From the NCBI GenBank assembly GCA_019720755.1, contig CP081303.1, positions 2,232,001-2,296,000 of the forward strand: a stretch of DNA of 64,000 nt, in the 5' to 3' direction. The notes below the pieces were generated by a model. It was not told where the DNA came from. It made no database searches and worked only from the letters and a program-made list of their open reading frames with translations. Each line of letters opens with the position of its first letter. Position 1 is the stretch's first letter. Of the stretch, positions 26,691 through 36,614 are shown piece after piece. Origin of the DNA: Prolixibacteraceae bacterium. Its GTDB lineage: Bacteria > Bacteroidota > Bacteroidia > Bacteroidales > Prolixibacteraceae. Position numbers and translations under genes: made by a program.

Positions 26691-27764
26691 ATGAATACTA
26701 TTGGAAACATATTACGTTTAACAACTTATGGAGAGTCTCATGGAGCAGCTGTTGGAGGGATACTAGATGGATGCCCAGCAGGAGTTCAGATATCACAAGA
26801 GGCTATTCAAAAAGATCTAGATCGTCGTAAACCTGGACAATCTCACATTACAACACAACGTAAAGAATCGGATACTGTAGAGATACTCTCGGGTGTTTAC
26901 GAAGGAGTGTCGACAGGTACACCCATCAGTTTTATTGTACGAAACAAAGACCACCACTCTTCTGATTACAACAATCTTAAAAATATATTTCGTCCTTCTC
27001 ATGCTGACTACACCTATATTGCTAAATATGGACGTAGAGATCACAGAGGAGGAGGAAGATCCTCAGCAAGAGAAACCGTAGCACGAGTTGCTGGAGGTGC
27101 CATTGCAAAAGCAATATTACAACACTACCAGATTGATGTGGCAGCATACGTATCTCAAGTAGGTAAGATCACTTTGAATAAAAGCTATCATGAACTCGAT
27201 ATTTCAAATACCGAAAACAATATCGTTCGTTGTCCTGACGAAGAGAAAGCCAAAGAGATGATCACTGCAATTGAAGAGGCAAAAAAAGATCAAGACTCTC
27301 TAGGTGGAGTAATCTCTGCTGTTATCAAAGGAGTACCTGCAGGATTAGGCGAACCCGTTTTTAATAAACTTCATGCAGAACTAGGAGCAGCAATGCTAGG
27401 AATCAATGCAGTCAAAGGTTTTGACTATGGTTCCGGTTTTGAAGGTACAAGCCTACCTGGTTCAGCACACAACGATCCATTCATTAATGACAATGGAGAG
27501 ATTAAAACTACTACAAACCACTCCGGAGGAATACAAGGGGGAATCTCAAACGGTATGGACATTCACTTCCGTGTCGCATTTAAGCCTATAGCCACCTTGG
27601 TGAAACAACAAAACACAATTAATAAAGAGAAAGAAGAGGTGCAAATACAACTTAAAGGTCGACATGATCCATGTGTTCTTCCAAGAGCAGTACCCATAGT
27701 AGAAGCGATGGCAGCCCTAGTCATAGCAGACCACCTTCTTCTACAAAGAACAAGACAGATATAG
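26691..27764 (+). CDS. aroC: Chorismate synthase
   Basis: A 357-residue FMN-dependent enzyme that makes chorismate from EPSP, the last shikimate step feeding phe/tyr/trp and other aromatics. Signatures seen: [18 protein letters not shown] (about 15-32), then [24 protein letters not shown] split around residues 112-135, and [17 protein letters not shown] near the C-terminus. Length and motifs are normal. The gene is monocistronic, ends at a 50-bp perfect palindrome shared with the converging GH92 gene, and lies 10 kb from pheA, which works in the same pathway. Confidence 0.95.
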   Translation: MNTIGNILRLTTYGESHGAAVGGILDGCPAGVQISQEAIQKDLDRRKPGQSHITTQRKESDTVEILSGVYEGVSTGTPISFIVRNKDHHSSDYNNLKNIFRPSHADYTYIAKYGRRDHRGGGRSSARETVARVAGGAIAKAILQHYQIDVAAYVSQVGKITLNKSYHELDISNTENNIVRCPDEEKAKEMITAIEEAKKDQDSLGGVISAVIKGVPAGLGEPVFNKLHAELGAAMLGINAVKGFDYGSGFEGTSLPGSAHNDPFINDNGEIKTTTNHSGGIQGGISNGMDIHFRVAFKPIATLVKQQNTINKEKEEVQIQLKGRHDPCVLPRAVPIVEAMAALVIADHLLLQRTRQI

Positions 27765-27820
27765 TTTCCCTTTTAGATTGATCAAGTAGGATCTCGTCAT
27801 AGGGATTTGCTTTAATCAGC

Positions 27821-27870
27821 TGTTATAATAAAAAAAGAGTGTCGCGCGACACTCTTTTTTTATTATAACA
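27821..27870. terminator. Perfect 50-bp palindrome, bidirectional terminator
   Basis: The left arm (27821-27845, TGTTATAATAAAAAAAGAGT then GTCGC) is the exact reverse complement of the right arm (27846-27870). It folds into a GC-capped hairpin flanked by A-run and T-run on each side, so it can terminate aroC on the plus strand and the GH92 gene (stop at 27872) on the minus strand. Confidence 0.93.
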
Positions 27871-27871
27871 A

Positions 27872-30181
27872 TTAGTTCTGAGGCCAAGAAGTTGGCTCTT
27901 TACCAAACTCAACATTAGGAGTCTTCGACATAAAGAACTCAAGCTTAGCTCCAGATAAAATATCTTTTGTAGTGATATACAACTTATCGTAAGGTTTTCC
28001 ATTCAATAGCACATGATCCACATAAATAGACTCATTAGATTGGTTATGTGCAATCACTTCAAAATGTTTTCCATTAGGAAGATTCCACTTCACTCTATCA
28101 AATATCGGAGAACCCAAAATATAACGATTAGAACCAGGAGTCACAGGATAGAATCCCATCGAGCTGAAAATATACCAAGCAGACATCTGACCACAATCTT
28201 CATTGTTAATCATTCCATCAGGCGTATCCTTATACATCTCATCCATTATTTGGCGTACATACTTCTGTGTTTTATAAGAAGCTCCTACATAATTATATAG
28301 ATATGCATTGGCATGACCAGGCTCATCTCCATGAGCATATCCACCAATAAAGCCAGAAATATCCACATGTTGATCCCCTTCCATGTTTAATGGTGTATTA
28401 AACAGGTGATCTAGATCCTCTTCAAAAGCTTTCGAACCACCTTTCAGATTAATTAAACCTTTCATATCGTGAGGAACAAAATAGTCGTATGCCCAAATAT
28501 TACCTGAGATATAGTGTGGTTTTAGTTTGGCCCAACTATTTAATTTAAACTCAGGGAACCAAGAGCCATCACTATTTTTAGGCCAAAAGTGGTTTAACTC
28601 TTTATTATAATTGTTACGATAGTTCTGTGCTCTTTTGTAGTAAGTGGAAGCAATATCTTCTTTTCCTAGTTCATCTGCAAGTTTTGCAATACACCAATCA
28701 GCATAAGCATACTCTAATGTTTTAGAAACATTGGCAGGAATATTTGAAGGGACATACCCCTTCTTGATATACAGATCAATTCCTCCAACACCATCTGAAC
28801 TACTTATTTTGTCATGGGTTGCAAGATCCACCATTGCCTCCAAAGCTTGTTCCTTATCAATATTAGGAACCCCTTGCTGTATCGCATCAAAGATAAATAT
28901 AACTGCAGGATTGCCAATCATACATGTATTGTCATAACCTAACAGCTCCCAAAGTGGCATATGGTCTTTCGCATCTCTGTATCTAGATATAAGAGAATTC
29001 GCCATATTAGAGACATCTTTTGGACGGATTAAAGATAGAAGTGGAAATGTTGCTCTAAAAGTATCCCAAGTAGAGAAGGTACTATAGTTTACAAAACCAT
29101 TTGCTTGTAATGTTTTTCCAACAGCAACATACGATCCATCGACATCCATCCATAGATTCGGAGCTATAAAATTATGATAGATTGCAGTATAGAATATTCT
29201 TTTCTGATTTAAAGAACAACCTTCTACTTCGATAACACGACTAATATCATGCCACTCCTTAACGGTTTTTGACTTTGCTTCATCAAAAGATAGTTGTCCT
29301 CCACCGACAAGTAAGTTATTGGATGCCCCTGCTTGACTAACACCTGACAGTGCGACCTTCACCTCAAGAGGCTTTCGAAGCGTTTCATCGAAAAATACAA
29401 TCGCTCTAGCATTTGGATCATCAAAATGATCCCCCTCTTTGATCTCTCTCTTTCCATCCGTAAAAATCACTTTCTTTATTGATTCAGAAAACCAAGCTTC
29501 AAAATAGACATTACGATCTCCACCCCATCCAGTAGAGTGACATAATCCCTGCATCGTATTCTTATCTACTTTTTTAAGGGATGTCGAAAATACCTTTCCA
29601 AAGATTTTATTCGTAGGGTCAATTACAACCCACTTCTTTCCCTTCGTTTTAGGGAAGGTATACTTATGAAATCCGACACGTTGGTTTGCCGTTAATGCAA
29701 CTTTTACATGCGAATCTAAAAGATCAACCTCATAATATCCAGGAGAAGCACTCTCTTTTTCATGAGAGAAACGAGATCGCCATCCTTTATCTGGATCCGT
29801 TTTAGGTCCAGCTGACAAATAATAATCATTAGTTCCTGGCATCAGTAGGATATCTCCAAGATCTGACCATCCAGTTCCACTAAGGTGATTGTGACTAAAT
29901 CCTTTAATGTTTGTATCAGAATAGTGGTATCCAGCACACCAATCCCATCCTTTTGTATCCGCATCAGGGCTCAGTTGAATCATACCAAAAGGAAACGTAG
30001 CACCAGGGAAGGTATGAACATGACCGCCTGTACCAATAAATGGATCCATGTATTTATAGTTGCTCATAGATTCTACCACTTCATCCGAATTGGTAGTTTT
30101 GGTTGAATCACAAGAGACGAACATAGATACCATCACAAAAGTCGCAAAAAACGATCTTACTCTACTTATGTTCTTTTGCAT
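27872..30181 (-). CDS. GH92-family alpha-mannosidase-like lipoprotein
   Basis: A 769-residue GH92 exo-alpha-mannosidase-type protein acting on mannose-containing glycans outside the inner membrane. It has a lipoprotein signal (MVSMFVSC, C24). GH92 landmarks: YMDPFIGTGGHVHTFPGATFPFGM (split about 44-67), GFSHNHLSGTG, FSTWDTFRATFPL and NNEDCGQMSAWYIFSSMGFYPV (about 659-680, with E661/D662 at the proposed catalytic-base region). In most GH92 members I know, the segment before FVPHD reads EGNxWQY, with Glu as general acid. Here it reads YISGNIWAYDYFVPHD (S559), so the acid seems replaced. That could mean a different linkage (for example a phosphodiester) or a poor catalyst. It stands alone and shares the palindrome terminator with aroC. 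Confidence 0.88.
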   Translation of the reverse strand: MQKNISRVRSFFATFVMVSMFVSCDSTKTTNSDEVVESMSNYKYMDPFIGTGGHVHTFPGATFPFGMIQLSPDADTKGWDWCAGYHYSDTNIKGFSHNHLSGTGWSDLGDILLMPGTNDYYLSAGPKTDPDKGWRSRFSHEKESASPGYYEVDLLDSHVKVALTANQRVGFHKYTFPKTKGKKWVVIDPTNKIFGKVFSTSLKKVDKNTMQGLCHSTGWGGDRNVYFEAWFSESIKKVIFTDGKREIKEGDHFDDPNARAIVFFDETLRKPLEVKVALSGVSQAGASNNLLVGGGQLSFDEAKSKTVKEWHDISRVIEVEGCSLNQKRIFYTAIYHNFIAPNLWMDVDGSYVAVGKTLQANGFVNYSTFSTWDTFRATFPLLSLIRPKDVSNMANSLISRYRDAKDHMPLWELLGYDNTCMIGNPAVIFIFDAIQQGVPNIDKEQALEAMVDLATHDKISSSDGVGGIDLYIKKGYVPSNIPANVSKTLEYAYADWCIAKLADELGKEDIASTYYKRAQNYRNNYNKELNHFWPKNSDGSWFPEFKLNSWAKLKPHYISGNIWAYDYFVPHDMKGLINLKGGSKAFEEDLDHLFNTPLNMEGDQHVDISGFIGGYAHGDEPGHANAYLYNYVGASYKTQKYVRQIMDEMYKDTPDGMINNEDCGQMSAWYIFSSMGFYPVTPGSNRYILGSPIFDRVKWNLPNGKHFEVIAHNQSNESIYVDHVLLNGKPYDKLYITTKDILSGAKLEFFMSKTPNVEFGKEPTSWPQN

Positions 30182-30539
30182 TATTATTTGTTTAATATGG
30201 TTAATTAATTACATTACTAAAATTGTCGTTAGAAAAATAAAACGATATACAATCTAGAATATTTAAGTCTTATTTTTAACTATCCCCAAAGTTAAAAAGA
30301 GATGAACAATAATCCACTATCTTAATCTTAACAATATCTTACACTATACCCAACAATGTATACTTTTTACAGGTTGAATGGGGTAAAATACATTATAGAG
30401 GCAAATAAATGAAGCAATGACTCTCCATTTAAAGACAACTTTTTTTACATTTGTATGAAGCCATAAACAACGAGAGTACTTTGTGATTTTTTATGGCCAA
30501 ACATTTTTATTATAAATCAGATCCTATCATATTTAACTT
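30182..30539. other. Intergenic region between divergent GH92 and LysM genes
   Basis: This 358-bp AT-rich stretch must carry both promoters. TACATTTG at 30446-30453 fits the -7 consensus and could serve the LysM gene with an 87-bp leader. Nothing else stands out. Confidence 0.5.
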
Positions 30540-32894
30540 TTGATGAAGCTAAGAAGATTTTTATTTATTATAATTCTAATTCAAACAACCTTTTTTACTG
30601 GGGTTGTTTATGCACAATCACAAAACGACACAAAGGTTGTCATTGGTAAAAAAGTATATATACTTCATCGAGTAGAGAAAAAGGAGACAGTCTACTCAAT
30701 CCAAAAGAAGTATAACATTGAAGCATCAAAACTATATGGTGCAAACCCAAATTTATCTTCTCAAGGCTTAAAAGCAGAAAGCTATATAAAAATCCCAATA
30801 AGCAGACGAGAGCAAAAAAAACAGCGGTCTGTTCTTGACAAACTAAGCCAAGATAATGACTCAATCAGATTCCATAAAGTTCATAAAAAAGAGACTCTCT
30901 TCTCTATTGCTAGAAGTTATGGAGTAACAGTAGAAGAGATTGAGAGAGCCAATGGAATCAATCAGGATGCAGTAATTAAAAAAGGAGACCTGCTTCGGAT
31001 TCCTATTAAAGAAGATACGAAAGAAAACCCTATCAATCCACAAGCAAAAATTTCGACGGTCAATCCTAATTTCAAGCAACACATTGTTACAGATGGAGAA
31101 ACACTATTCTCTATATCAAGAGAGCACAATATTCCCTTCTCAGAATTAAAGAAATCAAACCCTTCTTTAGGGACTTCCATATCGGTAAATGACACCATTC
31201 TAATCCCTTTGGTTATAGGGAAAAGAATAGATCAAGCAACCCAAAAGGTAATTGAAAACAAGTACTTCTATTATCGTATATCGACCAAAGACACATATTG
31301 GAAATTAGATCAAAAATATGGAGTTACAAAGAGTGAGATCCTTCAATATAATCCAATACTCAATGATGCTTTAATTCCCGGCATTGTGATTCGTCTACCA
31401 TATAGAAGAACAACCAACGAGGTGGTACGTATTTTGGATAACGACAACTTCTATCAATACCATGTAGAAGCGCAAGAGACTCTATATACCATTGCAAAAA
31501 AACATGGAGTAACTGTAAGAATGCTAAAAGAGATCAACCCTAAACTAAAAGTTCAAGGGTTGATGAAAGGGGATGTGATTATCATTCCTAAGCCACAGAT
31601 TGCAAGCAGTTTTGAAGCAGGAATTAATGATTCTATACTACAAAGTTCTTACCTTATTGATAAGATAAGCTTTCTATCAACCAAAGAGTTTATTATTAAT
31701 CCAAACTCAGAAACATTCAATATAGGTGTAATGGTTCCCATTTATTCTGAAGTAAACAAACAATTAAATAACAGAATATTTGAGCCAAATAGCCCTGAGT
31801 CACTAAAAGATACGACAAAAGTGACTCCTCACCTCTATTCACGTTCGAAGAACTTCCTGTCTTTCTATGAGGGGATGATGATGGGGATTGATTCTTTAAA
31901 TAGGAAAGGACTTAATGTTAAGGTATATCTGTTTGATACAGAGAAGAAGACACAAAGTATTGATTCTCTATATGCAACAGGAATATTCAGCAATTTAGAT
32001 CTTATTGTTGGACCAATCTTTCCAAATACACAACAAGCGGTGATGAAATATATCAAGGACAAAAATGTCCCTGTAATATCACCTCTCTCTTCGAATGATA
32101 AAAACACCAAGAAGTATGAGAACTTATATCAAGTAAATCCATCATCGGCGTATAAAGCAAAAATGACTTCTGAATATGTGATTGACACCTACTTAGATCA
32201 AAATATAATCGCTTTTAAAACCAATGACGAAGTTCTAACAAAAGAGTTGGTTACACCTGTTAAAGATGCCATGTTTAAAGAACATGTGAATCGCGAAAAT
32301 GATGTAAACTTCACTGAATTTAAGTTAGATCTTTATGGAATTGAGGGCCTACGCTTTATCCTTAAAAGAGAAAGGCCTAATGTAATTCTCCTGCCATCAA
32401 AGAATGAGGCAGTAGTGAGTCAAACACTAGGGCAACTAAATGCATTGGCTCTTGATTTCAATATTACGGTAATTGGATTTAATGAATGGACTAAATATCG
32501 AAGTGTAAAAGAAGAAGTTTTCCATAATCTAAACTTAAAATACCTTACACCTTACCACATTAATTATCAGGCAACTCAAACTATTTCATTCATAAAAAAT
32601 TATAAGAAATATTATTATGCAGAGCCTAATAACTTTGCCTTCCAAGGTTTTGATATCTCAATCTATTTTGGCGAAGCAATGTTAAAGTATGGAAACAATT
32701 TCCCTCAAATGATGATAGACAACAATGTAACACTGAATCAGATGAACCCAAATTTCGTAAAAATATCTAAGTTTGGTGGATTTATGAATCACACATTATT
32801 TATAATGAACTACAACAAGGAGTTTGAGGTAAAATGTCTTGGAACAACAAATCTTTATAGATCCATTCCGATAAGGAAGAAACAGAATCTGTAA
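30540..32894 (+). CDS. Five-LysM protein with C-terminal periplasmic-binding-like domain
   Basis: A 784-residue exported protein. The signal peptide ends GVVYAQ (about residue 26). Five LysM peptidoglycan-binding repeats lie at about 40-87, 110-156, 180-224, 243-288 and 305-351; each has the ETLFSIA/EIxxxNP/IxIP pattern, with the fourth most divergent. Residues about 395-784 resemble a type 1 periplasmic-binding (LpoA/receptor-ligand) fold: FNIGVMVPIYSE, LDLIVGPIFPNTQQAVMKYI, VPVISPLSSND, YHINYQATQTISFIKNYKKYY. A likely role is binding cell-wall glycan and regulating or sensing wall synthesis, by analogy with LpoA; this is inferred. It is a monocistronic gene closed by a terminator. The start could also be the second ATG (codon 2). 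Confidence 0.82.
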   Translation: MMKLRRFLFIIILIQTTFFTGVVYAQSQNDTKVVIGKKVYILHRVEKKETVYSIQKKYNIEASKLYGANPNLSSQGLKAESYIKIPISRREQKKQRSVLDKLSQDNDSIRFHKVHKKETLFSIARSYGVTVEEIERANGINQDAVIKKGDLLRIPIKEDTKENPINPQAKISTVNPNFKQHIVTDGETLFSISREHNIPFSELKKSNPSLGTSISVNDTILIPLVIGKRIDQATQKVIENKYFYYRISTKDTYWKLDQKYGVTKSEILQYNPILNDALIPGIVIRLPYRRTTNEVVRILDNDNFYQYHVEAQETLYTIAKKHGVTVRMLKEINPKLKVQGLMKGDVIIIPKPQIASSFEAGINDSILQSSYLIDKISFLSTKEFIINPNSETFNIGVMVPIYSEVNKQLNNRIFEPNSPESLKDTTKVTPHLYSRSKNFLSFYEGMMMGIDSLNRKGLNVKVYLFDTEKKTQSIDSLYATGIFSNLDLIVGPIFPNTQQAVMKYIKDKNVPVISPLSSNDKNTKKYENLYQVNPSSAYKAKMTSEYVIDTYLDQNIIAFKTNDEVLTKELVTPVKDAMFKEHVNRENDVNFTEFKLDLYGIEGLRFILKRERPNVILLPSKNEAVVSQTLGQLNALALDFNITVIGFNEWTKYRSVKEEVFHNLNLKYLTPYHINYQATQTISFIKNYKKYYYAEPNNFAFQGFDISIYFGEAMLKYGNNFPQMMIDNNVTLNQMNPNFVKISKFGGFMNHTLFIMNYNKEFEVKCLGTTNLYRSIPIRKKQNL

Positions 32895-32980
32895 TTAATA
32901 GCTTTCACTATTAAAATTCCTATCAGATATTGTTTACACGACATCTAGACAATTATATAAATAGAATAGGATACATGAAT

Positions 32981-33016
32981 AGGGTTCAGTACTTGTTATA
33001 CTGAACCCTTTCTTTT
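32981..33016 (+). terminator. Intrinsic terminator after the LysM gene
   Basis: AGGGTTCAGTA (32981-32991) pairs perfectly with TACTGAACCCT (32999-33009), with a 7-nt loop and then TTCTTTTAT. Confidence 0.9.
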
Positions 33017-33359
33017 ATCTTCAAAGGAAACTAGTTGAAATTATTGCGATTAATTAGATGGCATCAAGGGTCCTATAACTTTTTAAAACAAGAGATAATA
33101 TAAATAAAAGCGAAAAAGACATTTTGTAAGAAATAACATAATCACAAAGCATATAGATCACATTAACTTCAACTTGCAGTTTGCTATTAGAAAATAAAAC
33201 GAAGAAGTATCTTAGTATCATTAATGGGGCTGTTCATAAATAATATATTACCGTACATTTCGTAAAACTTTCAATAACACGTATGACAGAATATCTTAAT
33301 CGAATAATAAGGGAATCATATAATACTGAATATCAAGCCTGAATAGAAACAAATTAAAT
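33017..33359. other. Intergenic region, no gene seen
   Basis: A 343-bp AT-rich stretch before the AraC-type regulator. It must hold the promoter of the three-gene operon downstream. I see no repeat, RNA gene or convincing open frame. Confidence 0.5.
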
Positions 33360-34199
33360 ATGATTATTCAACAATATTTTCGACCGTTAAGTCGTGAACT
33401 CAAACATTTTATTGTCAACTTCTCTTATTATGAGTCGAATCTAAAATCGACATCAGACATATGGATGGGGCTAATTCCTAATGCTACAACGAATATTATT
33501 ATATCATTAGAGGACGAGGTCTCGATAAATGACAAGAACAACAGATCAGAAACATTTATTTCCATTTCTTGTTCTAGTCCAATTGGGATAAAAGATAAAA
33601 AACATTTTAAGGCAATTATGGTACAACTTAATCCATTCGCTTTATATTATATATTGGGTATTCCCATGAATAATCTAACAAACTGCCTTATTCCATTAGA
33701 TTCCATTATTTCATCTCATGAGATCAATCTTTTAATTGAACAAATTAATAATACAAAAGAAGTAAAAGACAAAATACTTGTTTTCGAAGATTTTCTTAAA
33801 ATTAAATTTGACTTAGGGCGTGTAAATAATCGTCTTCCACACGCATTGAATATAATTAATAAGAACCCTTCAATATCAATGGATTTATTGAGTCACGAAC
33901 TTTGCATAACAACTCGTGCGGTACGGAAAATGTTCAATCACTATATTGGGATGAGTCCTAAATTTTATTCTAATATTATCCGATTTAATAATTCCGTAAT
34001 GGATATTATGAACCATCCAGAGACAAACCTTACAGAGATTGGATTACAAAACAATTATTTTGATCAATCACACTTTATAAAAAACTTCTCTTTATTCTCA
34101 GGAATGACACCAAATCAATTTCTTAAGAATAGATCAAAAAGTACCGATTTTTACAATTTCACCTTAGACAACTCCCATAGTTTTGTAAAAAAAAGCTAG
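33360..34199 (+). CDS. AraC-family transcriptional regulator
   Basis: A 279-residue regulator. The N-terminal part (about 1-145; QQYFRPLSRELKHFIVNF ... SSPIGIKDKKHFKAIMVQL) fits the DUF6597-like sensor domain found in Bacteroidota AraC proteins. Residues about 160-260 are the double helix-turn-helix (SMDLLSHELCITTRAVRKMFNHYIG split over two segments, then TEIGLQNNYFDQSHFIKNFSLFSGMTPNQF). It begins a tight operon: the barrel gene starts 3 bp later and the hydrolase gene 1 bp after that, so it probably controls those two genes or itself. Codon use is very AT-rich compared with the Kor and tkt genes. Confidence 0.88.
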   Translation: MIIQQYFRPLSRELKHFIVNFSYYESNLKSTSDIWMGLIPNATTNIIISLEDEVSINDKNNRSETFISISCSSPIGIKDKKHFKAIMVQLNPFALYYILGIPMNNLTNCLIPLDSIISSHEINLLIEQINNTKEVKDKILVFEDFLKIKFDLGRVNNRLPHALNIINKNPSISMDLLSHELCITTRAVRKMFNHYIGMSPKFYSNIIRFNNSVMDIMNHPETNLTEIGLQNNYFDQSHFIKNFSLFSGMTPNQFLKNRSKSTDFYNFTLDNSHSFVKKS

Positions 34200-34202
34200 A
34201 GC

Positions 34203-34850
34203 ATGAAAAAAAACATTTTTCTTTTAATCTTATTCTCGGCAACATTATTATGTTATGGTCAAGATGATAAGATATATACCCCGACTAATTGGAATACAAA
34301 AGTTTCTTTTAATACATCTTCACTTAAAGGATATGGGATGCATATTGGACTAGAGTATCCTTTTAGGAAAGTGGAGGTAACTAAAATAAAAAAGAGCAGT
34401 AAACAAAAACAAATCCTCAAAAACAACTATATAACAGGCAATGTAAGTTTCTATAATCAGAATAATTATCACACCAATCTATATATGACCGTTGGTTATA
34501 CAAAAAGACGAATTGGTCACAAAGGTTTTTTTCAAGAATTCTCGATCGAAACAGGATACAGTCGAACATTCTTAGCTGGCAAAACATATAGTGTAGATAA
34601 TACTGGAGTAATCACAGAAGTTTCAAATCCAGGGTATAATTATTTCTTATTAAATATTGGAGGAGGATTAGGATATGACTTTTCAAAGAGAAAACCGTCT
34701 ATACCTCTTTCAGTATTTGTAGAATTAAATGTGAATTTACTAACTCCTTATAGTAGTAAATCAATGTACAAACCGACACTCGAGATTGGCGTTATCTATA
34801 GACTACCTATTCTATCAACCGATACAAGAACAATAAAGAAAACTAAATAA
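34203..34850 (+). CDS. Predicted outer-membrane beta-barrel protein
   Basis: A 215-residue protein: short signal peptide ending LLCYGQ, followed by barrel-like strands (KVSFNTSSLKGYGMHIGLEYP, YITGNVSFYNQNNYHTNLYMTVGY, FFQEFSIETGYSRTFL, FFLLNIGGGLGYDF as YFLLNIGGGLGYDF, TLEIGVIYRLPI). No named family was recognised. It is the middle gene of the AraC-barrel-hydrolase operon, spaced 3 bp and 1 bp from its neighbours. Confidence 0.68.
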   Translation: MKKNIFLLILFSATLLCYGQDDKIYTPTNWNTKVSFNTSSLKGYGMHIGLEYPFRKVEVTKIKKSSKQKQILKNNYITGNVSFYNQNNYHTNLYMTVGYTKRRIGHKGFFQEFSIETGYSRTFLAGKTYSVDNTGVITEVSNPGYNYFLLNIGGGLGYDFSKRKPSIPLSVFVELNVNLLTPYSSKSMYKPTLEIGVIYRLPILSTDTRTIKKTK

Positions 34851-34851
34851 C

Positions 34852-35886
34852 ATGAGTCGATTAAATATAATAATAGCTATCATTCTTACCTCATTTGTTT
34901 CTTGTGATAAAGATAAGATCACGATAAGTAATAATGTTTCAGAAACATTTTTTGTTGACAATAAAAATGCTTCAATGCGAGTATTGGTTGAAGGAAACAC
35001 CTCGAGTAAAACTATAATTCTGACTATACATGGAGGACCAGGGGCATTTTCAGCTGCATTTAATACCGATTATATTAGTCATATACTAGAGCCCAAATAT
35101 GCAATGGCATATTGGGATCAAAGAAATGCAGGCGCTTCTCAAGGAGGGAATAATATATCAGAATTAAAATTTGAGAATGTTGTTGAAGATTTAAAAAAAG
35201 TAATTCAAGTATTGCATTATCGATATGGAACGAATACAAAGATATTTATAATGTCACATAGTTATGGAGCTTCCATTGCTTCATCCTTTTTAACAAAATT
35301 AGACAACCAGGAGATGATTGACGGATGGATAAACATAGGAGGTTGTAATGATAATAAGAAATTACCACAATTTATTTTAGAACATTTATCCAAAACTTCT
35401 AAAGAACAGATTGCAATAGGAAACAAAGTTCCTGAATGGGAAGATATTCAAAAGTTTTGCTCAAACTGTGATGTCTCAGACCCTAATCAAAAAGATTTAC
35501 TAAATGATCAAGCTAAAAAGGCAGAAAAATTAATGGGTGTCGAAAGTGATTTAGTGAAACTATTTATGAAATATGCAATCAAAGATGAATGGCCAATAAT
35601 GGGGATTATGGCAAATGTACAAAGCAATGGAAATTATTCTCCATCTGTAAGTTTTACAGATGAAGAGTTAGCAAGAATAAAAACGCCTGCATTATTTATG
35701 TACGGAGATTATGACTTTACCTGCCCTTATCTTTTGGGTGAATATACTATTTCTAGACTATCAACTCCTGAAACAGAAAAGGAGATGTGTATTGTCAAAA
35801 ATGCTGGACATGCTCTTTGGGAGCACCGTGAAGTTCTCTTTTGTGATAAAGTAATTGACTTCGTCGACAAATATAAATCGAAATAA
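34852..35886 (+). CDS. Alpha/beta-hydrolase lipoprotein (prolyl aminopeptidase-like)
   Basis: A 344-residue lipoprotein (signal ILTSFVSC, C18) with an alpha/beta-hydrolase fold. The oxyanion motif HGGPG is at 60-64 and DQRNAGAS at 89-96, both typical of the proline iminopeptidase (S33) group. The nucleophile is S137 in MSHSYGAS, where the first glycine of GxSxG is Ser. Asp in YGDYDFTCPY and His in KNAGHALWE complete the triad. S33 peptidases release N-terminal proline, but many relatives are esterases, so the substrate is open. Its lipid anchor suggests action at the envelope. It is the last gene of the operon. Confidence 0.82.
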   Translation: MSRLNIIIAIILTSFVSCDKDKITISNNVSETFFVDNKNASMRVLVEGNTSSKTIILTIHGGPGAFSAAFNTDYISHILEPKYAMAYWDQRNAGASQGGNNISELKFENVVEDLKKVIQVLHYRYGTNTKIFIMSHSYGASIASSFLTKLDNQEMIDGWINIGGCNDNKKLPQFILEHLSKTSKEQIAIGNKVPEWEDIQKFCSNCDVSDPNQKDLLNDQAKKAEKLMGVESDLVKLFMKYAIKDEWPIMGIMANVQSNGNYSPSVSFTDEELARIKTPALFMYGDYDFTCPYLLGEYTISRLSTPETEKEMCIVKNAGHALWEHREVLFCDKVIDFVDKYKSK

Positions 35887-35915
35887 CATCATTATTTCAC
35901 AGGATACTTATTTAT

Positions 35916-35955
35916 AAATCACCGATTGAAATTCTTCATTGGTGATTTTATTTAT
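35916..35955 (+). terminator. Intrinsic terminator of the AraC operon
   Basis: AAATCACCGA (35916-35925) pairs with TTGGTGATTT (35939-35948) with one wobble and a 13-nt loop, then TTATTTAT. Confidence 0.75.
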
Positions 35956-36614
35956 ACATAAGATTGCTTTCTCGAGTAACAATCAATTCAGAATAATAAA
36001 CATATTCATCTAATAATGTAGTAATAAAGGACCTATAAGCAATAATATACTCGAGCAGATAAAGCCCAAGAACAACAATCTATGACCCCCCATTTAGAAG
36101 ACACGAAGTATCTAAAAAAATAATCTCAAATGCTTAAGGAATGAAATGGCTTTAGTAAAAATACTATTCATTATCTTGATACTTTAAAATTACAATTCAT
36201 TAAATAATTGTAATGTAAATAATCCGAATAAAAGTGAGAATACAATACTATATCACTAATTCGAATAGTCAGACGAATTTAATTATTAAAGATTTTAGTG
36301 GTTATTGTTAAATGGAGATTCTGAATCGCATTCGTGATGTTAATTCTAGTATAGACAAATTTAAATCTTTAATCCATGTGGAACAAAAGTCAACACCTTC
36401 TATTATATTATTCATCTGTAGCAGATAGATAAAGAAAAAGAATTATAACAACTTAAATATTTTAAGCAAATAGCTCGTCTACAATATTGATAAAACAAAC
36501 GAGTTCTTTACGACTTAAACCTTCAAAGCAAGTCCCTAGTATCGTAATAACGAATGCGGATGACGAAACAACTTTTAGATACATTATTCTTTGGATACAC
36601 AATATTTCTAAGAT
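35956..36614. other. Intergenic region, no gene seen
   Basis: About 660 bp of AT-rich DNA after the AraC operon terminator, running to the stop of the esterase gene read from the other strand. No repeat, RNA gene or credible open frame was found. A plus-strand frame at 36487-36942 runs antisense into the esterase and is a shadow. Confidence 0.5.
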
